Of a DNA stretch of 64,000 nt, positions 52,970 through 62,251 are shown piece by piece. Under the pieces are notes generated by a model. That model did no database searches and had not been told where the DNA came from. It saw nothing but the letters and a program-made list of their open reading frames with translations. Source of the stretch: Cohnella panacarvi Gsoil 349 (GTDB lineage Bacteria; Bacillota; Bacilli; Paenibacillales; Paenibacillaceae); contig NZ_KI911563.1 of the NCBI RefSeq assembly GCF_000515335.1, forward strand, positions 325,735-389,734, read 5' to 3'. Both the position numbers and the translations under genes were made by a program. How positions within the stretch are numbered: the stretch's first letter is position 1; each line of letters opens with the position of its first letter.

Positions 52970-54166
52970 CTATTTCTGTATGAATTGCTCGTCTTTACGC
53001 TTGATGGAAGCAAATCCAATCAGTACGAAGCCAACAATGGCGCATAGGAAATAGACGAATGAATAGGAAGTCCAATCGGCCAGCGGGCCCATCGCTGCCC
53101 CTCCCAGAGAGACGCCCAAGTCGGCCATGGCGATGAACATGCCCAGCATCACGTTACGACTCGTCTGCGGCAACACGAAGGTCAAATAAGACGTTAATGT
53201 CGGATAGAGAAGCGCTTGAGAGATTCCCATCAGACAAGCGCCCAGGTAAAATAACGCGACTCCTCCCGCCGTATAAGGACTTATGCTTACGCATAACGAT
53301 GCTATGGCAACGATGATCAGGTTGAACATGACAAAGCCGGCGTGCCACTTGCCGTCGGAAGGAATTCTTTTCCTCAAGCAGAATCGGGCCGCAACGACCG
53401 TTCCTGCCTGGAGCATTAGATAGACGGCTGCGCTCGCGTCGTGTATCTCATCCGCGTATAGCGGGACGAAAGTCGTAATCGCTCCGAATACGATGGAAGT
53501 ACCCAGCATCACCATAGAGCTCCTGAATAGATCCGCATTGCGGTAAAGCTGGGGCAAGTGCCTCATGAATGACGTCTTCCGATTCGTAAAACCGGACTCG
53601 GGCTCGCGAGAATTGTCCATGCGGACGGTGAAGCCCGCAATGCCCGTCACGACGGCAAGCGTAATCATCGTAAGGGCAAAGGACGTCATGTCGCCGGACC
53701 GCCACATTCCCAGCGCAAGCAAAGGTCCGATCATGCTCGGGATCGAAGCGAATAAAGAGTACATCGATAGGCCTTGCGAGCGATCCTTATCTGGCAACGC
53801 ATCCACAATGCCAAGCTGCAAAGCCATCGAGAAGAAGGCCGTACATGCGCCCTGCAGCACTCTGGCCAACAAATAACCTTCCATTCCTGTGAACGTATAC
53901 AGAAGCAGCGCCAGTCCGTTAATGACAAGAATCAGCCGCAAGATCCGGACAGGTCCGTACCGATCAATAAGTTGTCCTGCCCATGGTCTCAGGAACATCG
54001 TCGTAAACAAGTAAGCTCCCATGACGATTCCGATCTCGGTATTCGCCCAGCCCCACGAATCCCCTCTCAACGGAATGATGACATTCAGAATCGCGTTGGC
54101 GCTGAAGTACATAATCGTTAGAACGTATAGTCGTAGAAAAGGCCATGACAGCGCGCCGATAAACAT
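52970..54166 (-). CDS. cntE: Opine metallophore exporter, MFS family (CntE-like)
   Basis: A 398-residue major facilitator with twelve predicted helices. The first half shows FLRPWAGQLIDRYGPVRILR, the family cytoplasmic motif. Because it ends the nine-gene cnt-like block and no other MFS gene is near, it is best assigned to export of the nicotianamine-like metallophore. It begins 20 nt after cntF, with GGAGGGAAG upstream. Confidence 0.8.
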   Translation of the reverse strand: MFIGALSWPFLRLYVLTIMYFSANAILNVIIPLRGDSWGWANTEIGIVMGAYLFTTMFLRPWAGQLIDRYGPVRILRLILVINGLALLLYTFTGMEGYLLARVLQGACTAFFSMALQLGIVDALPDKDRSQGLSMYSLFASIPSMIGPLLALGMWRSGDMTSFALTMITLAVVTGIAGFTVRMDNSREPESGFTNRKTSFMRHLPQLYRNADLFRSSMVMLGTSIVFGAITTFVPLYADEIHDASAAVYLMLQAGTVVAARFCLRKRIPSDGKWHAGFVMFNLIIVAIASLCVSISPYTAGGVALFYLGACLMGISQALLYPTLTSYLTFVLPQTSRNVMLGMFIAMADLGVSLGGAAMGPLADWTSYSFVYFLCAIVGFVLIGFASIKRKDEQFIQK

Positions 54167-54186
54167 CCTTGCTTCCCTCCGCTCCT

Positions 54187-54939
54187 CTAGTTCATCATCA
54201 TCCGAATCAGTTTCTGCGCATAAGGGGATTGAACGTTCCTTAGCTGCGCGATGTCGACGATTTCTTCGATCTGACCGCTTCTAAGGAATAAGACGCGGTC
54301 GCACAGGTATGCGGCGGCCTGGATGTCGTGGGTAATGAAGAGATAACCCAGTTGGAACGTATCTTTCAAGTCCTTAAGCAACTGCAACACCTGCATCTGA
54401 ACGGAACCGTCCAGAGAGCTGATCGCCTCATCGAGGAGGATGCATGACGATTCTGTCGCGATAGCTCTAGCGATGCATACTCGCTGAATTTGTCCCCCCG
54501 ATAGCTCATGCGGATATTTGGCGCAGAAGGATGCACTCAATCCGACTTGACACAGAAGTCGTTCGATCTTGCTCCTATTAACCTCTCGACCGTTACGCTT
54601 CCTGATTAAAGGTTCAAGAATCGCCTGTTCAACCGTGAAGTAAGGATTGATGGATGACGTATAATCTTGGAAGACGGCGCTGATTCTCCCCCTTCTCGAG
54701 CTTCTGTTCTCCACGCTTTCCCCATGAAGCGTTATTGTCCCGCGTTCGGGCTTCTCGATGCCGAGCAACAAGCGTCCCAAGGTCGATTTGCCGCTCCCGC
54801 TCTCTCCAATGATGCCCAGGCATTCCCCTTGCTTATAGGCGAAGCTGACGTCGCGCAGAATCTGTTGTCGATCGCTCGAGAACATCCCTCCTCTGGAATA
54901 CGACTTGTAGACTCCATTAACGACCAACAATGCCGGCAC
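54187..54939 (-). CDS. cntF: Metallophore ABC transporter ATPase (CntF-like)
   Basis: A 250-residue ATPase of the OppF/NikE group. Walker A is GESGSGKSTLGRLLL, the signature HELSGGQIQRVCIARAI, Walker B CILLDEAISSLDGSV with the switch His in FITHDIQAAAYL. It overlaps cntD by 23 nt. It would energise uptake of the metal-loaded metallophore through CntBC. Alternative: nickel or peptide import, less likely given the cntKLM neighbours. Confidence 0.88.
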   Translation of the reverse strand: MPALLVVNGVYKSYSRGGMFSSDRQQILRDVSFAYKQGECLGIIGESGSGKSTLGRLLLGIEKPERGTITLHGESVENRSSRRGRISAVFQDYTSSINPYFTVEQAILEPLIRKRNGREVNRSKIERLLCQVGLSASFCAKYPHELSGGQIQRVCIARAIATESSCILLDEAISSLDGSVQMQVLQLLKDLKDTFQLGYLFITHDIQAAAYLCDRVLFLRSGQIEEIVDIAQLRNVQSPYAQKLIRMMMN

Positions 54940-55738
54940 CCCCCATCAACTGTTGGAACCGATCGTTCAACATCCGCTGAGACGACATTAAGTATCGCGT
55001 ATACTCATGGCGGGCATTCGAGAACAGATCCGCAGTCGTCCCGAGTTCCACGATGGATCCGCTTTTCATTACGAGAACTTCATCGGCCAGCTTCCTTACG
55101 ACGCCCAATTCATGGGAGACGAAGATCATGGAGCCCCCCATTCTCTCCCGCAATCGAATGAACTGTTCCACGACTTCGAACTTGGATACCGTATCGAGCG
55201 CAGTCGTCGGTTCGTCGGCAAGTATGATATCCGGCTCCAATACGATAGCCAAGGCGATCATAATACGCTGAAGCATTCCTCCCGACAATTGGTGAGGGTA
55301 TTTATTCAGAATCCCGATCGGATCCTGAAGCCCGACGCTCAACATGGCTGGCTTCAGCTTCTCCGTTATCTCGCTTGCGTTCCAATCGTAATGGTGGACA
55401 AGCGTCTCTCTTAGATGAACGCCGATAACGTTCGTCGGATCGAACGCGCGCATCCCGTTCTGCAGGATCATGTAGAGCTGTTTCCCTCTTCGACGTCTCA
55501 TCTCTCGCTCATCGAGCAGGGATAGATCCACCCCTTGAAACCGAATCTCTCCGGACTGACGCAACGCGTTATTGTTTAATCTCAGAATTGCCCTGCAGGT
55601 GAGAGATTTGCCGCTTCCGCTCTCTCCGACGATCGCCAGGCAGCTTCCTTGCTTCAACTGGAACGTGCTATTCTCGACAAGCACGTTCCCGGAATGACCG
55701 TCCCATATTCTCAGCTTCTCTACTTCCAAGAGATTCAT
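54917..55738 (-). CDS. cntD: Metallophore ABC transporter ATPase (CntD-like)
   Basis: A 273-residue ATPase of the OppD/NikD group: Walker A GESGSGKSLTCRAIL, signature HQLSGGMLQRIMIALAI, Walker B IILADEPTTALDTVS, switch FVSHELGVVRKLAD. It pairs with CntF as a heterodimer. Its start is 6 nt after the CntC stop, so translation is tightly linked. Confidence 0.88.
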   Translation of the reverse strand: MNLLEVEKLRIWDGHSGNVLVENSTFQLKQGSCLAIVGESGSGKSLTCRAILRLNNNALRQSGEIRFQGVDLSLLDEREMRRRRGKQLYMILQNGMRAFDPTNVIGVHLRETLVHHYDWNASEITEKLKPAMLSVGLQDPIGILNKYPHQLSGGMLQRIMIALAIVLEPDIILADEPTTALDTVSKFEVVEQFIRLRERMGGSMIFVSHELGVVRKLADEVLVMKSGSIVELGTTADLFSNARHEYTRYLMSSQRMLNDRFQQLMGGAGIVGR

Positions 55739-55744
55739 GAGAAG

Positions 55745-56638
55745 TTAAGCCACCTCGTCTCTTCGCATTTTCTCTGCTACAAGCGCCGACTGATATTTGC
55801 GATTGCTGGAGTTCGTCCTTAACTTCGGATCCAGCGCGACTTGGATCGCATCCGCGAAGAAGTTGACGGCAGACACGAAGACGACGGTCATGATACCGGG
55901 AGCCAACATCATCTCCGGCCTGGAGAACATAACTTCCCTAGCTTCGTTCAGCATCATCCCCCACTCCGCATGCGGAGCTTGAATACCTAGCCCGAGGAAA
56001 GAGAAGCCCGATATTTGCAACACCATCGACCCGTATGCGCTGCTTGACGCAACGGCGATATCCGGTAGAGTGACAGGCAATATATGCGTCCGCATGATTC
56101 GAAGATTCCCGACGCCGAGTGCCTTGGAGAACTTCACGTATTCGAGCTCGGCATATCCCATGACGGACGTTCGGACGATGCGGGCGAACCAAGCCCATTT
56201 GATCAGAACGAACGCAAGCAGAATATTCTCGACGCCGACTCCGAGTATGCCGATGATCGCCAGAATCATCACATAACCGGGAAACGACAGCATGATATCG
56301 CAGATTCTCATCAAGAAGGAGTCGATCCGGCCTCTGCGATAACCCGCGATAAATCCGATAATCGTTCCCAGCCCAGCCGATACGAACAAGGCGGCCAAAA
56401 CCCACAGAACGCTTGGGCGAATGCCGTGGATCAGCCTGGAGAGAACGCAGCGTCCCAAATGATCGTTGCCGAGCAAGAATTCCCAAGATGGCGAAGCAAA
56501 TCGAAGCTCCATATGGACCTCATTCGGGTCATTCGGCGCCATCCAAGGAGCGAAGATTCCGACGATGAAGGTCGCGGAGATTAAGATTAACGATAAGGCG
56601 GCCAACTTATTATTGAATAGATAGCGTAATCGTTTCAT
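55745..56638 (-). CDS. cntC: Metallophore ABC transporter permease (CntC-like)
   Basis: A 297-residue permease of the OppC/NikC group with five to six membrane helices. The N-terminal part (FAPWMAPNDPNEVHMELRFA; WEFLLGNDHLGRCVLSRLIH) is the typical OppC_N extension, and ALGVGNLRIMRTHILP is the ATPase contact loop. It starts one base before the end of cntB's neighbouring stop (adjacent genes, no gap). Confidence 0.88.
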   Translation of the reverse strand: MKRLRYLFNNKLAALSLILISATFIVGIFAPWMAPNDPNEVHMELRFASPSWEFLLGNDHLGRCVLSRLIHGIRPSVLWVLAALFVSAGLGTIIGFIAGYRRGRIDSFLMRICDIMLSFPGYVMILAIIGILGVGVENILLAFVLIKWAWFARIVRTSVMGYAELEYVKFSKALGVGNLRIMRTHILPVTLPDIAVASSSAYGSMVLQISGFSFLGLGIQAPHAEWGMMLNEAREVMFSRPEMMLAPGIMTVVFVSAVNFFADAIQVALDPKLRTNSSNRKYQSALVAEKMRRDEVA

Positions 56639-57571
56639 TTAACGATCTTCCCTCAATTTAGGGTTCACCCAGGCATTAAGCATGTCCGAGAAGGAATTGA
56701 CGATTACGAAGGCTGCCGCCAACACGAGCACGTAAGCCTGAACGATAGGGAAATCCCTGGCCAGAATCGCTTTGACGCTCAGCGTCCCCAGTCCCGGCCA
56801 AGCGAATATATTTTCCACGACGACCGTACTTCCGAGAATGATAGGAATGGCCATGCAGAACACGGAAACGGCCATCTGCAAGGAATTTCGTAAGATGCGC
56901 TTCGTGATCTTGCGTTCCGGCAATCCGCACGCTCTGCCGAATAGCACGTAATCCTCGTTCAGATTACTGAGCATGGAACTTCTTATGATACGAAAGTAGA
57001 TGCCCGCATAGCTGATCGTAATGACGGCTACCGGTAGAATGTAACTGCCGACCGTATCCATTCCATTCGTTGGCAGTAGGTCCAGCTTGACGGAGAAGTA
57101 CAATACGAGTAAAGCTGCCAGCAGGTAAGACGGCATAGAGGTTAGAATGAAAGAGACGCTTCGAATCGACTTATCCAACAGCTTGCCTTCCTTTAGAGCG
57201 CAGAGGATGCCTAGCGCAACGGATAACAAGATAACGGCAATGACCGAGACCAGGGTAAGCTGCAAGGTATTGACGAAGGCAGGACCCAATAACGACCATA
57301 CCGGTTTACCTGTGACGTAAGAGTCCCCGAAATCCAGTCGTAGACAGGAGAGCAACCAGTCCCAATAGCGTGTTAGCAGAGGTCGATCCATACCGAGAGC
57401 CGCCCTCGTCTCCGTCAGCAATTCATCCGTAATTCTCGGAACCCCTTGCGTGTGAAGAACGACTTCCGCCGGATCCATCGGGGACAGCGTATTTAGAATA
57501 AAGGTCAGGAATGAAACGACGATGAGAAGCGGAATTGCAACCAGCGCTCTTCGTAACATATATCCACCCAT
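56639..57571 (-). CDS. cntB: Metallophore ABC transporter permease (CntB-like)
   Basis: A 310-residue permease of the OppB/NikB group with six helices; the ATPase contact loop is FGRACGLPERKITKRILRNS. Starts at ATG 57571, with AAAGGAG upstream, after a stem-loop that separates it from cntA. Directly followed by cntC. Confidence 0.88.
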   Translation of the reverse strand: MGGYMLRRALVAIPLLIVVSFLTFILNTLSPMDPAEVVLHTQGVPRITDELLTETRAALGMDRPLLTRYWDWLLSCLRLDFGDSYVTGKPVWSLLGPAFVNTLQLTLVSVIAVILLSVALGILCALKEGKLLDKSIRSVSFILTSMPSYLLAALLVLYFSVKLDLLPTNGMDTVGSYILPVAVITISYAGIYFRIIRSSMLSNLNEDYVLFGRACGLPERKITKRILRNSLQMAVSVFCMAIPIILGSTVVVENIFAWPGLGTLSVKAILARDFPIVQAYVLVLAAAFVIVNSFSDMLNAWVNPKLREDR

Positions 57572-57588
57572 GGAATTCTCCTTTAGGA

Positions 57589-57622
57589 CAACGAAAAGGG
57601 GGACTTCCCCCCTACTTCGTTG
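57589..57622 (-). other. Intercistronic hairpin between cntA and cntB
   Basis: Arms CAACGA and TCGTTG, with an inner GGGGG/CCCCC helix, placed between the cntA stop and the cntB start. It lacks a T-run, so it may protect the binding-protein mRNA rather than end transcription. Confidence 0.6.
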
Positions 57623-57634
57623 CGAAATGACGCA

Positions 57635-59248
57635 TTATTCGAAGTGCATTCGATCGAACGGAAGTTCGAATTGCGTTTGTTTGAACGCGATGCCTTCCAA
57701 GTCTTTGGGAGCCAACACCGTGACGCTCCCGGTGGTTAGAGGAATAAACACCGCTTCGTCATGGACGATCGTCAAAATATCTTTGTATAGCGATTTGCGA
57801 GTTTCTTCATCCGTAGATCCCATGACTTCTTCAATTTTCTTGTAGAGCTCTTCAGCTTCTGGGATGCCGCTCGTCGTATGATAATAGGAAGCCTCGGAAG
57901 TGAAGGAAGCGATCGTGCTTTGCGGATCGTAGGCAAGACCCCAAGTTTGATTGAACAGCAAATCATATTCGCCCGTTGATCTTCTGTTGGCGATAGAGGT
58001 CGATTCCTCTCCCAATAAATCCAATTGAATGCCGATTTTTTTCGCTGAACTCTGAATCATTTCTGCCTGAGCCTTCTGAGATGAGGAGTTGACGTCATAG
58101 TACAAGCCCATGATTAATTTCTGGCCGTCTTTTTCCCTGATATCATGGCCGATCCAGCCTGCATCCTCCAGCAGCTGATTCGCTTGCTCGACGTCATGCT
58201 TTCTCTGCGGCAAGTCGACATTGGCATAGTTGACATTAGAGGAGAAGAGCTTATCCGCCGGGGCTTCCGTGCCATTGAATATCGCATCGCTGATGGTCTC
58301 CCGATCAATCGAATGCCATATCGCTTTACGCACCGCTGCATCCGCTGCAGGACTGTTCGTTCTGCCGCTGTTGGCCACTATCATCTTCGTGTTCATCGGC
58401 TCGCTTCTGACAATCCGGAAATCGCCGGAGTCGACTAGAAGATTCATGGCCTCCACGTCGATGCTGTCCGCACCGCGGTCATCCGTGAATACGAAGTCGA
58501 CTTCTCCCTTCTGCAATGCAAGGAAAGTCGTTTCGCCGGCAGGAAGAACTTTGGCCGTAATTTTCTTCAGATGAGGTGCGCCGTTCCAATAGCTTTCGTT
58601 GGCTACAAAAGTCGCATATTGATCGGTTTTGTGATCGGCGAGTTTATAAGGACCGGTTCCGTGGTAGCCGTTGACGCCGTCTTTCGTTTGCCCGTTGATG
58701 AAATCTTTAGGCGATAGGAAGATAAAAGGACGTGTCATCGACAACTCCAACAACGCGGGATAATAATTCTCCGACAACACCAACTCGACTGTATATTCGT
58801 CGATGACTTTCGTTTCTGCCAGCTTGGTTGTCAGTTTGATCCACGCATGTTTGGAAGCATTGCTCAGAATGGCGTCGATGTTCATCTTCACCGCTTCGGC
58901 ATTGAACGGTTCGCCGTCATGGAAAGTAACGTTCTTCCGCAAGCGGAACGTGTACGTCTTGCCATCCTCGGAAATATCCCACGATTCCGCTAGCAGCGGC
59001 TTAATTCCGTCAGCCGTGTTCTCCACCAACGATTCAAACACCATTCCTTGCGCCGGCATCGAACCTGCATACAGATGGGGATTCATGTCGTTAATGTCTT
59101 TGGCCGTGGCATAGACCAGTTCGTTCCTCGGCTCATTGCCCGGTTCTTTATTCTCGGAATTCTCGTTGTTGGAGTTGCAACCCACTAGCCATAAGGACAT
59201 TACGATAAATATTGACAACACCATAAAGCTAGCCTTTTTCTTTAGCAC
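57635..59248 (-). CDS. cntA: Metallophore-binding lipoprotein (CntA-like)
   Basis: A 537-residue SBP_bac_5 protein. The lipoprotein signal (MVLSIFIVMSLWLVGCNSNN) is followed by an Asn/Glu-rich linker and a large domain (GIKPLLAESWDISEDGKTYT, LRKNVTFHDGEPFNAEAV). It should bind the metal-metallophore complex on the outer face and pass it to CntBCDF. Overlaps cntM by 7 nt. By sequence alone it could be a nickel or peptide receptor; the neighbourhood decides. Confidence 0.87.
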   Translation of the reverse strand: MLKKKASFMVLSIFIVMSLWLVGCNSNNENSENKEPGNEPRNELVYATAKDINDMNPHLYAGSMPAQGMVFESLVENTADGIKPLLAESWDISEDGKTYTFRLRKNVTFHDGEPFNAEAVKMNIDAILSNASKHAWIKLTTKLAETKVIDEYTVELVLSENYYPALLELSMTRPFIFLSPKDFINGQTKDGVNGYHGTGPYKLADHKTDQYATFVANESYWNGAPHLKKITAKVLPAGETTFLALQKGEVDFVFTDDRGADSIDVEAMNLLVDSGDFRIVRSEPMNTKMIVANSGRTNSPAADAAVRKAIWHSIDRETISDAIFNGTEAPADKLFSSNVNYANVDLPQRKHDVEQANQLLEDAGWIGHDIREKDGQKLIMGLYYDVNSSSQKAQAEMIQSSAKKIGIQLDLLGEESTSIANRRSTGEYDLLFNQTWGLAYDPQSTIASFTSEASYYHTTSGIPEAEELYKKIEEVMGSTDEETRKSLYKDILTIVHDEAVFIPLTTGSVTVLAPKDLEGIAFKQTQFELPFDRMHFE

Positions 59249-60582
59249 TTGATACCCTCCTGGTCATTGAACTCGCTACTAATTCTTTGTAAGTCCTCAT
59301 CAAAACTTTGAACGGTGAAAGCTTGAGATAGCGGTTGACCATCCAGCCTTAATACGGTTTCTTCTAATTTTCTTTCGTAAGTGTCAATAAACCTATCCAA
59401 CGTCGGCGTTTCCGAATCTGCGAACCTTGCTATGCCTTGAATGATTTTGATTCGATAATAATCTTCTTTGGGCATTCTCGGGATTTCCCAATATCCATCT
59501 TTGTTAACGAACATAGTATTTATGGGGACCGCCGAGAAATCGAAATATTTGCCCTCATGATCCGGTTCCGAGAAGGGGTCGATCAATAAGGAAGCGTAGC
59601 GGACGTATAATAAATACTCCTGGTGAATGGAATCGAGATGAATGAAATCAGCCAGGTCTTGCCGGGATATACTTTCCGTTCTCACCGGGTAATTATCGTT
59701 CGTCATGAACTTGAGGAGATTCAGTCGTTGCAATTTCATTTTCTCTAACAGGCTCGAGATCTCTTGCCAATACCTTCTCATATCGCGGATGAGCTGCGGC
59801 GTAATGGGCCCTTCGGGAAATAGTTTGTAAACGAATTTTTTAGAATCTACTTCATGAAAAACGACTTTCAAGGAAAATTCATTCATGAATAGCGGCGGAT
59901 GAACATACAAGGAAATGTTTCTCGACTCCGCTTCAATTGGTGAACGCATAACTTCCAAAGTAATCCCGACATGAGAATATAACTCATGAAGCTTATCGAC
60001 ATTAGCCGAAGGAAGGCTCGAAGAACCTGCGTATAATTTCTTTTTCACACCAGTCGTCTTTACTCGGTTTGAAGGTTTACCTTGATGCCAGCGCGTATCT
60101 CCAAGGTAAGTAGAAAAACTGATTACCTCAGGGGAAGAGTGAATTTCCTTCATGTACTGCTTCACCACAATGTTCGATCCGAAAGTAGGAGAGATCAAGA
60201 GCAAGCATCTAACCTTCCTCAGTAGCTGCACATTCAATTGACTCAACACTTCGATATATGAATCCGTTGTAACCGCCAATAGAAGGGTATCCCATTCCCC
60301 TTGAACTGCCGCATATCCATGAAAGGCTTGATCGATTTTGCACCTTCCTTCCAATCTTCGGTGATTTTCATTCTGAATAGTCACTTCTATCTCCTGATTG
60401 GACTCCTTCATTGCCGTAAAAATAAAGGCTGATCGTACGGACTCTCGTCCCGCGATTGCGATATAACTGTTTAGATACTTTTTAAAGAGAAGTGCCATTT
60501 GAATGCCGACTGGTCCCGTCCCCAATACTAATACACGATTAAAGTCGCTCACGATTGACTTCATATCCTCCTTTTTGTTCAT
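59242..60582 (-). CDS. cntM: Opine metallophore dehydrogenase (CntM-like)
   Basis: A 446-residue NAD(P)H enzyme. The Rossmann loop VLVLGTGPVGIQMALLFKKY is near the N-terminus (GTGPVG), and the C-terminal domain holds the substrate pocket. In the known pathway CntM joins the CntL intermediate with an alpha-keto acid by reductive amination (pyruvate in staphylopine, alpha-ketoglutarate in the others). Which acid is used here cannot be read. Overlaps the cntL stop by ATGA, and an AAGGAGG lies just after the start, so an internal start near codon 7 is possible. Confidence 0.87.
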   Translation of the reverse strand: MNKKEDMKSIVSDFNRVLVLGTGPVGIQMALLFKKYLNSYIAIAGRESVRSAFIFTAMKESNQEIEVTIQNENHRRLEGRCKIDQAFHGYAAVQGEWDTLLLAVTTDSYIEVLSQLNVQLLRKVRCLLLISPTFGSNIVVKQYMKEIHSSPEVISFSTYLGDTRWHQGKPSNRVKTTGVKKKLYAGSSSLPSANVDKLHELYSHVGITLEVMRSPIEAESRNISLYVHPPLFMNEFSLKVVFHEVDSKKFVYKLFPEGPITPQLIRDMRRYWQEISSLLEKMKLQRLNLLKFMTNDNYPVRTESISRQDLADFIHLDSIHQEYLLYVRYASLLIDPFSEPDHEGKYFDFSAVPINTMFVNKDGYWEIPRMPKEDYYRIKIIQGIARFADSETPTLDRFIDTYERKLEETVLRLDGQPLSQAFTVQSFDEDLQRISSEFNDQEGIKC

Positions 60583-61370
60583 ACTTTCTGATATAAGGCG
60601 ATATCAAAGACTTGATGAGGATTCACAATCTTATCGACGAGCTTCCACTTCAGGGGATCGGTTTCTAGCTGTGGGTAATTGAATATGGATTTCAATTGAT
60701 TTCCGAATCTCATCGCTACAACTACGTTGTCATTCGTTAAAGAATGTAATTGATCCAGCAGTTCATATTTCAGTGCAACGGTCGAACTAAAAATAACATG
60801 AGTCAAATCCCCAATGTCCTCAAGCTGTTCCAGAAAGGCATGTTCTAACCTGACTCTTAAGCCAGCTCCGAGTTTATCGACGACCTTCCTTCCCAACTCG
60901 ATAGCTTCTTGATCAATATCGATACCTAGAACTTCGGCTCCCGTTTGTTTGGCAATATATAGAGGTGTCATCGGGAATGAACCCGATCCCACCAATAAGA
61001 CCTTGGAATTCGAATGAACTTGAAATCTTCCGAATTCTTCTTTGATGCTGGACTCAATATTGTGGAAGTAATCGGTGTTGTCCTCGATTCCGCCGAAAAG
61101 CTTCCATGCCCGGTGCTTCTCCATCATGCTGACACAAAGAGCTGACGCACTTCTTAATTGTGTCGCAACCTTGGAGATTTCAGCTGTTTCATGTGAATCC
61201 AATAGATCCCAATCGTCTCGATTCTTCTCATCGAGGATAAATCTCGAATAGTCGTTAATTACTTTCTCTAATTCCGAACAGCTATGAAAGCTGTTATTCG
61301 ATGCCGCTAACGAGGTGAACATCTCCAGAAAATCAGTTAACGTTTGGCGCAGTGGGATATAGGTATTCAA
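60579..61370 (-). CDS. cntL: Nicotianamine synthase-like enzyme (CntL-like)
   Basis: A 263-residue protein with a methyltransferase-like SAM fold: SKVLLVGSGSFPMTPLYIAK is the SAM loop, then VLGIDIDQEAIELGRKVVDK. It is half the size of plant nicotianamine synthases, as expected for the bacterial group that transfers one aminobutyrate from SAM to histidine. The start at TTG 61370 is preferred, since GGAAAGGAG is 8 nt upstream; the longer frame to 61394 lacks such a site. It overlaps cntK by 38 nt. Confidence 0.87.
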   Translation of the reverse strand: MNTYIPLRQTLTDFLEMFTSLAASNNSFHSCSELEKVINDYSRFILDEKNRDDWDLLDSHETAEISKVATQLRSASALCVSMMEKHRAWKLFGGIEDNTDYFHNIESSIKEEFGRFQVHSNSKVLLVGSGSFPMTPLYIAKQTGAEVLGIDIDQEAIELGRKVVDKLGAGLRVRLEHAFLEQLEDIGDLTHVIFSSTVALKYELLDQLHSLTNDNVVVAMRFGNQLKSIFNYPQLETDPLKWKLVDKIVNPHQVFDIALYQKV

Positions 61371-62217
61371 GCCGACAACTCCTTTCCGAATCAATAAAGG
61401 CTTTGCCCCGAGCTACGATGCCCACTAACCCATCGATGTAAAGACCTGTTATCTTCTGCTCTAGACACTCCGTCCTGACTTGAATCGTACCGCCCGGCTG
61501 TTTGATTTCAGCTTGAATAGCTCCTTTGTTCCGCCAAGACAAGTACGCTCCCACCGAAGCCGTTCCGGATCCGCATCCTTTTTCCCATATCAGGCTATCT
61601 AATTCGGGAAGAAAAATGAGAGGTGCCATCTCATTCGATATCGGGTTAAACAATAAGATGCCGATCAATCTGGCGCCTAACGTAACGCCCAGAAGTCGAG
61701 CAAGCCCTTCAGCTCTTCGCGTCCAAATCCCCTCAACCTGATCGACTTCGATCACGATATGAAAATAATGTTCGTACCTTACGATAACAAGTTGAAGATA
61801 TTCACCTTCATATTCCACGCTTTGTTGTTCGACCTTGAAAGGCAATGGCATGGAAACCTGACAAGAATAACGGTCATCACTCCTTTGTACGCGGCAGGCT
61901 ACTAATTGATTTGTTCCCGAAGTTTCCAAAGCGATCTCCATGAAGCCGTTTGATTCCAATCCATTCTCGGATGCAATGTAGACTGCCATTGCCATACAAG
62001 CATTACCACAGAACTCTCCACCGGCCATGATTAGATTTGCCGCTGCTTCCCAGGTGTTCGGCTTGCCTATAAATCCGACTTGCTCAGCATGCACGTTGTC
62101 ATAAGACATTAATTGGGCAGCAATATGTTTGTAATCTTCTGCAGGATGTTCTGTCTTCACAAGTATGGTCATGTTTTGCGTCGGATTGAATTTGACAAAC
62201 TCGATCTCTTGCTTCAT
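61333..62217 (-). CDS. cntK: Histidine racemase (CntK-like, DapF fold)
   Basis: A 294-residue racemase with the two thiols of the DapF/proline-racemase fold: Cys70 in MAGGEFCGNACMA and Cys about 215 in LIWEKGCGSGTASVGAYL. CntK converts L- to D-histidine for metallophore synthesis in Staphylococcus and Paenibacillus; its presence argues for a D-His product (staphylopine- or bacillopaline-like). Second gene after the COG0523 protein, 34 nt downstream. Confidence 0.87.
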   Translation of the reverse strand: MKQEIEFVKFNPTQNMTILVKTEHPAEDYKHIAAQLMSYDNVHAEQVGFIGKPNTWEAAANLIMAGGEFCGNACMAMAVYIASENGLESNGFMEIALETSGTNQLVACRVQRSDDRYSCQVSMPLPFKVEQQSVEYEGEYLQLVIVRYEHYFHIVIEVDQVEGIWTRRAEGLARLLGVTLGARLIGILLFNPISNEMAPLIFLPELDSLIWEKGCGSGTASVGAYLSWRNKGAIQAEIKQPGGTIQVRTECLEQKITGLYIDGLVGIVARGKAFIDSERSCRLEYLYPTAPNVN

Positions 62218-62251
62218 TACACCACCCTCGCTTATATGTCATTATTACGAA

